NCBI RefSeq assembly: GCF_031326225.1
Contig: NZ_CP133720.1
Coordinates: forward strand, 2,108,001 to 2,172,000
DNA length: 64,000 nucleotides
Direction: 5' to 3'
Origin: Undibacterium cyanobacteriorum
GTDB lineage: Bacteria > Pseudomonadota > Gammaproteobacteria > Burkholderiales > Burkholderiaceae_D
Below, one piece after another: positions 1-8,745 of this stretch. A program made the translations under genes and the position numbers. The notes under the pieces were generated by a model, which was not told the origin of the DNA, made no database searches, and worked only from the letters and a program-made list of their open reading frames with translations. The number at the start of each line of letters is the position of its first letter. Position 1 is the stretch's first letter.

Positions 1-3000
1 CAAGTTTGGTCGATAAGTGGTCGCATCCGAATCGTCAGATGTTTAATACCTATGGTCCGACCGAAGCGACAGTCTCGGCCAGTCTTGCACCATTAAAAGC
101 CGGTGAGGCCGTTACCATCGGTGTGCCTTTGCCGAACTACGGCTTATTGGTGATCAATCCCGATTTGCAGCCAGACGGTAGTATGGAATTGTTACCGCGC
201 GGCGAAACAGGCGAGCTATGTATTTTTGGTCCAGGTGTGTCGGCTGGATATTTAGGACGCCCTGATCTCACTGCTGAAAAATTCTTGTCTAACCCATGGG
301 CACCGACAGAAAAGTATGCGCGCTTGTACCGCACTGGAGATTTAGCTCGCATCGGTGAAGATGGAAGTGTGCAATGTCTTGGGCGTGCTGATGATCAAGT
401 GAAGATACGTGGCTTCAGGGTTGAGCTTGGTGAAATCGAAGCGGTATTGGCAAAACAACCGGGCGTTGGCACTGTGGCAGTTTTGCTGCGTAATGAAGAT
501 GGTATCGATCAATTGATCGCCTTTATTGTTCGAGATGCGAGCAGTGAAGCTTCAGCTTCAAGCATGATACAAGAATTGCGCGACGCTTTAGGGCAGCAGT
601 TACCTGCATATATGGTCCCAAGTCGCTATGAATTTTTGGAAGAAATGCCACGCCTGAGTTCCGGCAAAATTGATCGTAAAGATTTGAAGGCTCGACCTTT
701 GAGTGTATTGATCGCCACCGGCGAAAGTGAGCAAGCCGAGACCGATGCGGAACAAGTTCTGTTTGCAGCGCTTGGTACATTATTTCCCGGCCAAAGTTTG
801 CGTCGACCAGCGGACTTTTTCGATGATCTCGGTGGGCACTCATTGATGGCGGCGCGTTTGGTGTCAGCTTTGCGCCAAGACGCACGTTACGCTTACTTTA
901 AAATTAGCGATATTTACCAATCGCGTCAGCTTGGAAAAATCGCTGAAGTGATGCAGTACGGGGCGGTGTCACCGGTGACTGCGTCTACTAATGAGGTCAA
1001 GGCTGCACGAGGCGGCATTGCCGTCGATGTCAAACGCTGGATTTGCGGTGCTGCGCAGGCGATTGCAATTCCGTGTCTAGTCGCCATTCGAATGTTGCAG
1101 TGGCTCTCACCATTTTTTGCTTACCATTTCTTTACGGGCGAACCTTCGGACTCAGTTGCACGCGCCGTGATTTATTCAATCGCGATTTTCTTAGGCGTCA
1201 CTGTGGCGGAATTTTTCTTTGCCATCGTAGCAAAATGGATCATTCTAGGAAAATTGAAGCCAGGTACTTATCCTCTTTGGGGGGTGACGTATTTTCGATG
1301 GTGGTTGGTTGACCGTATTATCGAGGCAGTGCCCGTCTATATGATTAACGGTACTTCATTGTATCGTTGGTGGTTGCGTGCACTTGGTGCGCAAGTCGGA
1401 GACGAAGCTCTGATCGGATCGTTGACTTTGCGGTCGCCTGATAGCCTCACACTAGGCCGTGGCGTCAGTATTGGGAACGCCTGCAGCTTTGAGAATGTGC
1501 GCATTCAAGATGGCGTGATGCTCGTTGGTGCGATAGTGCTTGAGGAAGACGCGTATGTCGGCTCCTATGCCGTTTTAGAGGGCAATACGAAGCTGGAGAA
1601 GTTGGCGCATTTAGACGGGCAGTCGGCCCTCGTTGATGGACAGGTCGTTCCAGCTGGTCGCGTGTGGCGCGGCTCGCCAGCGCGTGATGCCGGTCCATTT
1701 GTAGCGAACGGCGACTTGCAACGTGGCGAATTGACTATGGCAAGACGTGTGGGTGAAGCTGCGTATTTCTTGCTCGGATCTTTGCTTGTTTCTGCGTTGT
1801 TCTTCTTGCCGGTGTTCCCAAGTTTTATGGTGATCGATTGGCTGGATGCTCAAGAGGTTTTCGGTTTTATTCAGACCGCAGATGTTGGTGTCCAACTGAT
1901 CGATTATTTCCTACTTGCCTTTCCTGCGACAGCAGTTTTGGTGCTCTGCACGGCATTACTGTCAGCAGGGATTCGTTGGACCTTCTTGGGCCGTTTGAAG
2001 CCCGGAAGTTATTCAGTGCACAGTAACACTTACAGTCGAAAATGGTTCGTCAACCAAATCCAGGAATCAAGTTTGAACGTCTTGCACGGTGTTTATGCGA
2101 CGATCTATTCGCCGTATTGGTACCGCATGCTTGGCGCCAAAGTTGGTAAGGGCACGGAGCTGTCAACAGCCTTAGGTGTCGTTCCGGATATGCTGACTTT
2201 GGGCGATGAATGCTTTATTGCCGATGCTGTGATGCTAGGCGATGAGGAAATTGATCAAGGCTGGATGACGGTGCAAGCCACGACCATTTCGCGTCGTAGT
2301 TTTGTGGGAAATGGCGCCTACGTTCCTGACGGTACTGAGATCCCTGAAAATGTCCTGATCGGTGTGCATACGCGTGCTCCTGATAACGCACAAATGAAGG
2401 CGGGCGATACATGGATAGGCTCGCCTGCGATGCTGTTGCCAGCACGTGAAGAAGTCAAAGGCTTCGCTGAGGAGTTGACCTTCAAACCTTCTTTTTGGCG
2501 AAAAATTGCGCGCGGCTTGATCGAAGCCTTCCGCATTATTGCCCCGCATGCTCTCGTGATCGCGATTGGTTATGTGATTGTTTTGGATCTGATGCCGCTC
2601 GCCGCTGAAGAGCGCTGGGGCGAAGTGTTGTACTACTTAATTGTATCAGGGCTTTTGTACGGCGCCGGTTGTTTTGTGTTCGTAGCGCTGTTGAAATGGA
2701 TACTGATCGGTCGGTACAAGCAGAGTAGCCATCCTATGTGGACTTGGTTTGTGTGGTCCTCCGAAGCGATAACGAATCTCTATGAAGGTATTACGGTACC
2801 GAACTTTATGCGCTACTTAAAAGGAACGCCTTGGCTGCCGCTGGCTTTCCGTTTATTGGGCGCAAAAATCGGCAAAGGGGTGTACATGGATACGACCGAC
2901 ATCACAGAATTTGATTGCGTCAGTATCGGGAATTATAGTGAAATCAATGCCGCTGCTTGCCCGCAAACCCATCTATTCGAAGATCGTGTCATGAAGGTTG

Positions 3001-3167
3001 ATCACGTCAAGATTGGTGACGGTGTTTATCTGGGGCCCCGTAGCTTCGTGCTATACGGCGCAGAAGTCGGTGATGACGCACAGTTGGGCGCACTGACTTT
3101 AGTCATGAAAGGTGAGTTCATACCCGCAGGTTCTAGCTGGCGTGGTTGCCCGGCGTCGGTCGCGTAA
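1..3167 (+). CDS. NRPS with Pls-like terminal domains (5' truncated by the window edge)
   Basis: This gene activates an amino acid, loads it on a carrier domain and probably forms amide bonds at the membrane. The reading frame is open from the first base (first full codon at 3), so the N-terminal part of the adenylation domain lies outside. Visible adenylation motifs are NTYGPTEATV, YRTGDLARIGEDG, the GRADDQVKIRGFRVELGEIE core and LSSGKIDRKDL. A carrier domain follows, with the phosphopantetheine serine in DDLGGHSLM (codon at 840-842). The rest, about 700 residues, is three tandem units, each with hydrophobic membrane segments followed by a hexapeptide left-handed beta-helix. Units 1 and 2 share an LGxLKPGxY motif and unit 3 is diverged. 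This is the layout of epsilon-poly-L-lysine synthetase (Pls) and of the NRPS terminal domain TIGR02353. The product cannot be predicted because the substrate-pocket region is mostly missing. Confidence 0.9.
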   Translation, partial: SLVDKWSHPNRQMFNTYGPTEATVSASLAPLKAGEAVTIGVPLPNYGLLVINPDLQPDGSMELLPRGETGELCIFGPGVSAGYLGRPDLTAEKFLSNPWAPTEKYARLYRTGDLARIGEDGSVQCLGRADDQVKIRGFRVELGEIEAVLAKQPGVGTVAVLLRNEDGIDQLIAFIVRDASSEASASSMIQELRDALGQQLPAYMVPSRYEFLEEMPRLSSGKIDRKDLKARPLSVLIATGESEQAETDAEQVLFAALGTLFPGQSLRRPADFFDDLGGHSLMAARLVSALRQDARYAYFKISDIYQSRQLGKIAEVMQYGAVSPVTASTNEVKAARGGIAVDVKRWICGAAQAIAIPCLVAIRMLQWLSPFFAYHFFTGEPSDSVARAVIYSIAIFLGVTVAEFFFAIVAKWIILGKLKPGTYPLWGVTYFRWWLVDRIIEAVPVYMINGTSLYRWWLRALGAQVGDEALIGSLTLRSPDSLTLGRGVSIGNACSFENVRIQDGVMLVGAIVLEEDAYVGSYAVLEGNTKLEKLAHLDGQSALVDGQVVPAGRVWRGSPARDAGPFVANGDLQRGELTMARRVGEAAYFLLGSLLVSALFFLPVFPSFMVIDWLDAQEVFGFIQTADVGVQLIDYFLLAFPATAVLVLCTALLSAGIRWTFLGRLKPGSYSVHSNTYSRKWFVNQIQESSLNVLHGVYATIYSPYWYRMLGAKVGKGTELSTALGVVPDMLTLGDECFIADAVMLGDEEIDQGWMTVQATTISRRSFVGNGAYVPDGTEIPENVLIGVHTRAPDNAQMKAGDTWIGSPAMLLPAREEVKGFAEELTFKPSFWRKIARGLIEAFRIIAPHALVIAIGYVIVLDLMPLAAEERWGEVLYYLIVSGLLYGAGCFVFVALLKWILIGRYKQSSHPMWTWFVWSSEAITNLYEGITVPNFMRYLKGTPWLPLAFRLLGAKIGKGVYMDTTDITEFDCVSIGNYSEINAAACPQTHLFEDRVMKVDHVKIGDGVYLGPRSFVLYGAEVGDDAQLGALTLVMKGEFIPAGSSWRGCPASVA

Positions 3168-3181
3168 GCAATTAGCCTCGT

Positions 3182-3778
3182 ATGCCGACTTTTCCACCTA
3201 TCTCGACAACACCGGAGTTGGCAAGGGTAACCCTACAAGACACTGGTGAGTGTGTTTTCCTTTTCGCGAATAATGAGAGAAGAAGTCGTCAGCAAATGCG
3301 TCAACAGGTACGCCAATCACTTATCGAGTTGATCGCTAGCGCCTACGCTCTTCAGAAAGACGAGGTGCATCTAGTCCAAGAGTTGGGAACACCACCACGG
3401 CTGGATGCCAACGGCATCTCACACTTTGTTTCGTTTTCCCACGCGGCAGATCTGTCTTGCATTGCGATCAGCCGCCATCGACCTCTTGGACTTGATCTGG
3501 TTCATGTGGATGAAATCAAGGGCGCCCAAGATTGCTTAGATGTCGCAGCGATCTATCTTTCACCGCAGGTGTTTCAGGCATTGCCTACTGTTGGGCCTGC
3601 AGACCTTCCTAGTCGTTTTATCGCTGTATGGGCCGAGCATGAAGCCGTCCTCAAGTGCCTTGGCCTACCTTTGCAAGAATGGAGTCAAAAGCTCGCTTTG
3701 GCAACGCAAGGAGTTGAATCAATGAGTCGGTGGGTCGACCCATCCCATGTGTTGGCGATCGCGATACGTCCAGTTTAA
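3182..3778 (+). CDS. 4'-phosphopantetheinyl transferase superfamily protein
   Basis: It probably converts the apo-carrier domain of the upstream NRPS to its holo form, using coenzyme A as donor. The 198-residue protein has the family's Mg-binding and catalytic motifs: PLGLDLVHVD (residues 101-110, Asp105) and WAEHEAVLK (150-158, Glu154 and Lys158). These match the G(I/V)D and W..KE...K signatures of the Sfp/AcpT group. A preceding SFSHAAD stretch fits the usual substrate-contact region. The gene starts 14 bases after the NRPS stop codon, so the two are almost certainly co-transcribed. The residue before the catalytic glutamate is His where Lys is typical. A role on other carrier proteins such as AcpP cannot be excluded. 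Confidence 0.85.
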   Translation: MPTFPPISTTPELARVTLQDTGECVFLFANNERRSRQQMRQQVRQSLIELIASAYALQKDEVHLVQELGTPPRLDANGISHFVSFSHAADLSCIAISRHRPLGLDLVHVDEIKGAQDCLDVAAIYLSPQVFQALPTVGPADLPSRFIAVWAEHEAVLKCLGLPLQEWSQKLALATQGVESMSRWVDPSHVLAIAIRPV

Positions 3779-3812
3779 TGAGTTACAGGAAGCGGCCTTA
3801 TAGGAAACAGGC

Positions 3813-4544
3813 TTACAGGCTCAGCACTTCTTTCAAATTCTGCGCATTGCGCCGAGATATTTCGAGGCGAACTCCCGTTTTTAAAGTGACGATATAACCC
3901 TGTTGCATCGACTCCTCAATACCGACAATGGCCTGTAGATTGATCAGATGTTGTCGATTGGCGCGAAAGAAGAGGGCGCATGGCAAGCGTTCTTCCACAC
4001 TCGAGATGCTCTTCTTGAGATAGGCCCGCTGCCCTTTGAAAAAGACTTGTACATAATTCTTGCAACTCTCTATGTAGTCAATTTCGGTGACGGAAATGAG
4101 ATGACAATGGTTGCCATCTTTAATGAAGATTTTGCTGTTCGGTTCAAGTACTTGTTTCTCTTCTTCACGGCGTCTAGCACTTGATTCCTGTGTTGGTACA
4201 GTGTGACTGAGTTTCGCTATCGCTTGTGCCAAACGCGTTTGACTGATGGGTTTGACCAGATAGTCTATGGTGTCGAAATCAAATGAACGAATCGCGTATT
4301 CACTGTGCGCCGTGGTGAAGATAATCTTGGGCTGATAGTCGAGTTGGGCGAGCAGAGAAAAACCATCTTCCCCTGGCATATGGATGTCGAGAAACAAGAG
4401 ATCCGGGCGATGCTCCTCAATCGCCTGCAGGGCTGTTGTGGCGTTATCTGCACTCGCGACCAGTTCAATTTCTTCGAAGCTCGTTAACATGCGCATCAAT
4501 CCCTCGCGTGCTAAACGGGAGTCCTCAATAATCATCGCTCTCAT
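3813..4544 (-). CDS. LytTR-family response regulator
   Basis: This is a DNA-binding response regulator of the LytR/AlgR type. The receiver domain covers residues 1-120, with acidic residues Glu7 and Asp8, the likely phosphoacceptor Asp53 in FLDIHMPG, and a conserved Lys in DYLVKPIS. A LytTR DNA-binding domain follows from about residue 140 (IKDGNHCHLI, YIESCKNYV, FFRANRQHLINL). I chose the ATG at 4544 because it overlaps the upstream kinase stop by four bases (ATGA) and has a GAGGA ribosome-binding site just upstream. A longer in-frame start at 4583 would lie well inside the kinase gene. The target genes are not evident. The gene converges on the NRPS/PPTase pair. Confidence 0.88.
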   Translation of the reverse strand: MRAMIIEDSRLAREGLMRMLTSFEEIELVASADNATTALQAIEEHRPDLLFLDIHMPGEDGFSLLAQLDYQPKIIFTTAHSEYAIRSFDFDTIDYLVKPISQTRLAQAIAKLSHTVPTQESSARRREEEKQVLEPNSKIFIKDGNHCHLISVTEIDYIESCKNYVQVFFKGQRAYLKKSISSVEERLPCALFFRANRQHLINLQAIVGIEESMQQGYIVTLKTGVRLEISRRNAQNLKEVLSL

Positions 4545-5647
4545 GCATTGTTCCTCGGGATCGCAAATTGCACTTCGAAGCACTGATCGTTTTGCTGTGC
4601 TCTGAAGTTGGTCTGTGAGCCATACAGCAGACTTAGTCTTTGCTTGATATTGGTGAGTCCAATTTGCGTACTGTGATTCTCCATATTTTTGTGAAGTTGA
4701 GGTGTTGGAGACGAACGGATGGCTAAACTATTTTTTACTAAAAATTTTACCTGCTCAGAATGAGCTTCAATCTGTAGCAAAATCTCCCCCCCATCTTTGC
4801 ATTGCTCGATGCCATGTTTCACTGCATTTTCGACCAGCATTTGCAAGATCATCGGTGGAATCATCACGCCATCGAGGTTTCCCTTGGTCAATAAAGAAAA
4901 TCTTAAGCGGTCTTCAAACTGTAGCTTGGCGATCGCGATGTACTTATCAATGATTTGCAGCTCGCTCTCCAAACGGATTTGATTCGCTTTCTCACTGGCG
5001 AGTGTATAACGAAGAATTTCCGATAGTGCCACGATGGCATCATCCGCGGCGTTGGTGCTTTCGTGTATAAGGAAGCGGATATTGTTCAAAGCATTGAACA
5101 AGAAATGTGGATTGAGTTGATTATTGAGTCGACTCAATTGGGCTTCGCGCAAACTTGCCGCGAGCTGCAGATTGCTCATTTCTCTTTCTTTCAATCTCTT
5201 ATTGGTCGAGAAACTGATGTAGAGCACGTACCAAATACACATCGTGATGTGCATTTGCAAACTGCCACCGATGATGAATTGAGTGATGAAGCTGCGAGGG
5301 TTGCTTTGTATCGCTGGCTCTTCTTGAATGAGAGTCGACCAAAATACGGGCATTAAGAGCAAGCTTAAAACGCACATGACCAGAAATGCCATCAAGCCAC
5401 CATACAGAATCACCAAAGGCACTAATTTCCCCATCGATAACTGATGCCAAGCGCGGGTTTTGTAGTGCCAACGAAAACTCAGGCATGCGAGCGTGAAGGG
5501 AATAAACCACAAGAAGCTCATGCTCGCATTAAAACTAGCATGGTGGCTCCACAAGACAGCGCTCAACGCGGTCATACTGGCGATCAGCAGACTGGCATTG
5601 ACGTGGTAGAACCAAAACTCCCTTTCTTTCGGAAAAAAACTCATCAT
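4541..5647 (-). CDS. LytS/YehU-family sensor histidine kinase
   Basis: This membrane histidine kinase is the partner of the downstream regulator. The 368-residue protein begins with four to five hydrophobic segments (about residues 12-32, 41-58, 75-103 and 123-148), followed by a short coiled region. The His_kinase domain has its phospho-acceptor His181 in QLNPHFLFNALNNI. The ATP-binding lid comprises an N-box (MLVENAVKHGIEQ) and a G-box (GLTNIKQRLSLLYG). No periplasmic sensor domain of any size is visible, so the signal is probably sensed in the membrane. The stop codon overlaps the regulator start by four bases, which implies translational coupling. The ligand is unknown. Confidence 0.88.
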   Translation of the reverse strand: MMSFFPKEREFWFYHVNASLLIASMTALSAVLWSHHASFNASMSFLWFIPFTLACLSFRWHYKTRAWHQLSMGKLVPLVILYGGLMAFLVMCVLSLLLMPVFWSTLIQEEPAIQSNPRSFITQFIIGGSLQMHITMCIWYVLYISFSTNKRLKEREMSNLQLAASLREAQLSRLNNQLNPHFLFNALNNIRFLIHESTNAADDAIVALSEILRYTLASEKANQIRLESELQIIDKYIAIAKLQFEDRLRFSLLTKGNLDGVMIPPMILQMLVENAVKHGIEQCKDGGEILLQIEAHSEQVKFLVKNSLAIRSSPTPQLHKNMENHSTQIGLTNIKQRLSLLYGSQTNFRAQQNDQCFEVQFAIPRNNA

Positions 5648-5804
5648 GTCATTCGGTCTTATCGGTGTTGAGTCATTAAATTCGGCAAGCGTTTGTTGCC
5701 ATCAATATCAGTTGTGCTCGGTTGAGCTTATTTGTGCACAGTTGCGGTCAGTGCTGAAGTGAAAACAAGCGTACTTTTGCTTACTCTACCTCGCCATTTG
5801 TTGT

Positions 5805-5842
5805 GCATGCAAGGCATCTGTCTTAAAAGTTGCTTTGCATGC
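5805..5842. repeat. Inverted repeat GCATGCAA/TTGCATGC
   Basis: A perfect 8-bp inverted repeat (arms 5805-5812 and 5835-5842, 22-bp spacer) lies just past the end of the M13 peptidase gene. It has no T-tract on either strand, so it does not look like an intrinsic terminator. Confidence 0.4.
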
Positions 5843-5853
5843 GCTTGCGTCAC

Positions 5854-7959
5854 TTACCAAAGTCGAAAACGCTGTTCTGGCGCAAGGTAAAGAGCATCAC
5901 CGGGTTTGGTGGAAAAAGCCTCATGGAAACCGTCTACGTGCATTACAGGTGCATTGCTGCGAACTTTGTGCGGTGAGTGTGGATCAACCATCAATAGTTC
6001 AAGCGTGCGTTGATCACGCCTTAACACCGCCCAGCCTTTCGCGTTTTCAATGAAGAAGCTTTGCTTTGCCTGCCGTAATTTGTTGGCGTCGAGTCGAGCT
6101 TGACGACCCATGAGCTGGTTGACATAGGCCTTATACGCCATCTGTAAGCCGATAATATCAGCCATATTTTCTGGTAAGGTCAAACTACCATTGACAAATT
6201 TTCCTGGCAAAATTTCTTGACGATTGTAGAAGTCGACCAGTTGCTTGGATTTTTCTTGAAATTGGTCGCTGTCTTGTTCGCTCCACCAATTTTTCATCAT
6301 GCCATCGGCATTAAACTGCGCGCCGATATTGTCAAAGCCATGTGAAATTTCATGGCCGATAAAGGCGCCAAGACGACCGTAGTTGGCGGCATCGCTAGCT
6401 TGAGGATCGAACATCGGCGCCTGTAAGAAGGCCGCTGGGAGATTGATTTCATTTAAACTTGGATCGTAATAGGCGTTAACCTCAATCGGTGACATCATCC
6501 AAATACCGCGATCGATTTTCGTTCCAGACAAGGCTGCTTGGCGCTCCCATTCAAAACGTTTCGCGCGTTGTTGGTTGCCGATTGCATCGCCCGCGATGAT
6601 GTCGAGACGCGAGTAATCACGCCATTTGTCGGGGTAGCCAATACGTGCTGTCAACTTGCTTAATTTGCGAAGCGCCTCAGTTCTTGTGCTTTCCGACATG
6701 ACGTTCGAATGGCGAATACTGTCTTTGCCAGCCGCGATCAAGTTCTCAATCATGTGCGCGACTTTTTGTTTGTGGCTTTCAGGAAAATGCTGTGCAACAT
6801 AGGTTTTTGCGAGCGCTTCAGACATCGCGCCATTCACTTCTTTGATCGCTTGCTCTGGTCGTGGCAATTCGCTTGTCAAACCTTGCGAAGTTTGGCCGTG
6901 AAAATTGAAATGCGCTCGGCGCATTGAAGCTGAAGCGACTGGCGCCATCTCGTTGAGCATGCGAAGCTTGAAGTACATTTTCCAGTCATCGAGTTGCGTG
7001 TCTTGGTAAAGCTTGCCCAATCCTTTGAAAGTCTCAACTTGCATAATGTTGATGCTATCGCTGGTCGAGACCTTGGCCGCATTGAGCATGGATCGCCACG
7101 GAAAACCAGGTGCGAACTGATCGAGTTTTGTGACTTCGATGGTTTGAAGCGCAGCAGGATTCATCGCTTGTGCTTCAGGAGTGTGAATCGCGGCGATCCG
7201 TCTTTCTAATTCAAAGACACGGCTGGCGCACATCTCAGGATGATCGATGTTGCCTGAACGCGCGAGTGCTGTCAGATATTCGAGATAAGCAGTGTGTAGG
7301 GCGGATGCACTTTCTTTCGAATTTTTGGCAGCATCTGAAGGCGCTTTTTGTTCAAGGTACATTTCCCGTGATGGCAGACCAAGGCCACCTTGCATGGCAA
7401 TATTGCGGTAGATGCCCGGGTTTGCAAAGTCGGCAAAACCGCCCCATAACCAGATCGGTAATTTGATAATGCCATGCTGCTGGCCTTGCCACTGTGCTAG
7501 TTGTTCCAAATTAGAGATGCGATCGATCTCTTGCATGCGAGATTGAATTTGTTGTGTCGCTACGCGATCAATCGTCTTAAGGTCGATGTAACTTGCGTAA
7601 TAGTCCGCCAGTTTTTTCTCGATGCTGCCTTTGATGTGCTTCTTAGAACTTAAGCTTTGCAACAGTGTGCTAATCCGTTGTTGGACGATGGCTGGCGTCC
7701 CAATCGCGTAGACTTCCGTCTTATTCGCGGGGATGTTGGTCTTGTTCAGCCATTCGTGGTTGGCCGCCATGTATAAGTCATCTTGCGGCCGGATTACTTG
7801 TTGTTGATTTGCAGGTGCTTTGTTCAGCACGGTGGATTCGCTACTGGTGGTGATGCCATTAGCCCAAGTGGCGGCGTGGCTAGTGAGCAAGGCGGAAATA
7901 AGGATCGCAAAAGAAGCGCTTTGGGATGAACGCAATGTAAATTGATCGAAAGACGGCAT
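5854..7959 (-). CDS. M13 (neprilysin/PepO) family metallopeptidase
   Basis: This zinc endopeptidase is probably exported and periplasmic or extracellular, acting on small peptides. The zinc motif HEISHGFDN lies at about 6332-6358, with the third ligand in ENMADIIGLQ downstream. The substrate-binding NAYYDPSLNEINLPAAFLQ segment comes before, as in neprilysins. The length of about 700 residues is normal for the family. I prefer the ATG at 7959 because a GAGG site precedes it and it gives a clean signal peptide (hydrophobic core ASFAILISALL, likely cleavage near TWANG). An earlier in-frame ATG at 7998 is possible. The gene stands alone, separated from the kinase gene by about 200 bases. Confidence 0.92.
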   Translation of the reverse strand: MPSFDQFTLRSSQSASFAILISALLTSHAATWANGITTSSESTVLNKAPANQQQVIRPQDDLYMAANHEWLNKTNIPANKTEVYAIGTPAIVQQRISTLLQSLSSKKHIKGSIEKKLADYYASYIDLKTIDRVATQQIQSRMQEIDRISNLEQLAQWQGQQHGIIKLPIWLWGGFADFANPGIYRNIAMQGGLGLPSREMYLEQKAPSDAAKNSKESASALHTAYLEYLTALARSGNIDHPEMCASRVFELERRIAAIHTPEAQAMNPAALQTIEVTKLDQFAPGFPWRSMLNAAKVSTSDSINIMQVETFKGLGKLYQDTQLDDWKMYFKLRMLNEMAPVASASMRRAHFNFHGQTSQGLTSELPRPEQAIKEVNGAMSEALAKTYVAQHFPESHKQKVAHMIENLIAAGKDSIRHSNVMSESTRTEALRKLSKLTARIGYPDKWRDYSRLDIIAGDAIGNQQRAKRFEWERQAALSGTKIDRGIWMMSPIEVNAYYDPSLNEINLPAAFLQAPMFDPQASDAANYGRLGAFIGHEISHGFDNIGAQFNADGMMKNWWSEQDSDQFQEKSKQLVDFYNRQEILPGKFVNGSLTLPENMADIIGLQMAYKAYVNQLMGRQARLDANKLRQAKQSFFIENAKGWAVLRRDQRTLELLMVDPHSPHKVRSNAPVMHVDGFHEAFSTKPGDALYLAPEQRFRLW

Positions 7960-8325
7960 AGGAGACCTCATTAAATTCGCGACCTTTTTAGTGAACATTA
8001 AGTGAACACTAAGTGAGCGCGAAGATTGAAAACTAAGAAATACGAAGAAATACTAAGAAAATAGAAAGTTTCTTGTCCTTGAAAATCTGATCTAGATTTC
8101 TTGAGCGTATTGTGAGATCTGGTCGGCTTGCTGCGGAAAAAAGGTGCCGAACGGCTTGATACGGTGTTGAGCGGCTAGAAACGCAGACGAGGGAAGTGGA
8201 AATGTAGTGCCAATGAACCGATGTCAGTAAAGCTAATGGCAAGTGCTGCTTGGTGCACTTGCCATGCTCTTACCGCGATCAATTTTGAAGATGTTATGGA
8301 GGTGGAGTGGATGTTGCCTTAATGC
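7960..8325. other. Intergenic region with a strong hairpin
   Basis: No convincing gene is present. The main feature is a perfect 11-bp inverted repeat, ATGGCAAGTGC / GCACTTGCCAT (arms 8236-8246 and 8255-8265, loop of 8), just downstream of ppnP on the minus strand. It lacks a T-tract. It could be a transcript 3'-end stabiliser or a weak terminator. Confidence 0.4.
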
Positions 8326-8640
8326 TCAAACAAAATGGCAAACGTAGTCGAGCGTTTCTATCGTTTCAATCGTAAAGCTCGATTGCGCTGGGATAGAAAA
8401 GCTTTGGCCAGTTTGGTATTCCACCGCTTCGCTCTGTCCAGCGAGTGTGACGCGACATTTTCCTGCATTGATTTCCATGATTTCCGCAGCGCCTGTATTG
8501 AAGACGAGTGTTGAAGGAAAAATGACGCCGATAGTTTTTCGGCTACCATCGGCGAATAAAACGGTGTGGGAAACACATTTGCCATCAAAGTAGAGATTCG
8601 CTTTTTTGACGACACTGACTTGATCAAATTGAGTACTCAT
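8326..8640 (-). CDS. ppnP: Pyrimidine/purine nucleoside phosphorylase PpnP (DUF1255)
   Basis: This small cupin-like enzyme phosphorolyses several nucleosides to the free base and ribose-1-phosphate (known for E. coli PpnP/YaiE). The 104-residue protein matches the family in length and pattern. It has an N-terminal F..V....NLYFDGKCVSHTV strand, the KTIGVIFPSTLVFNTGAAEIMEI stretch, and a C-terminal GQSFSIPAQSSFTI...DYVCHFV, which parallels the E. coli ending G..F.VPG.S.F......YLCRYL. The start ATG is at 8640. It lies upstream of nothing obviously related and is separated from argG by a terminator, so it is probably a single-gene unit. Confidence 0.85.
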   Translation of the reverse strand: MSTQFDQVSVVKKANLYFDGKCVSHTVLFADGSRKTIGVIFPSTLVFNTGAAEIMEINAGKCRVTLAGQSEAVEYQTGQSFSIPAQSSFTIETIETLDYVCHFV

Positions 8641-8705
8641 AATTCTTAATATCTAAAAAAATTGGAACGAACTTCGTTTGATTTGCAATAAACTTTATCG
8701 TACAA

Positions 8706-8732
8706 AAAAATAGCCAGAACGAATCTGGCTAT
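8706..8732 (-). terminator. Intrinsic terminator of the arg operon
   Basis: On the minus strand a 9-bp stem ATAGCCAGA/TCTGGCTAT closes a 5-nt loop (TTCGT) and is followed by seven T residues, directly after the argG stop codon. It separates argG from ppnP. Confidence 0.85.
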
Positions 8733-8745
8733 CCTTGGGACACAA

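Noticed and set aside
8033..8242. 69-codon frame in the gap downstream of ppnP
   Set aside because: No ribosome-binding site, no similarity to a known protein and it runs over the strong hairpin at 8236.
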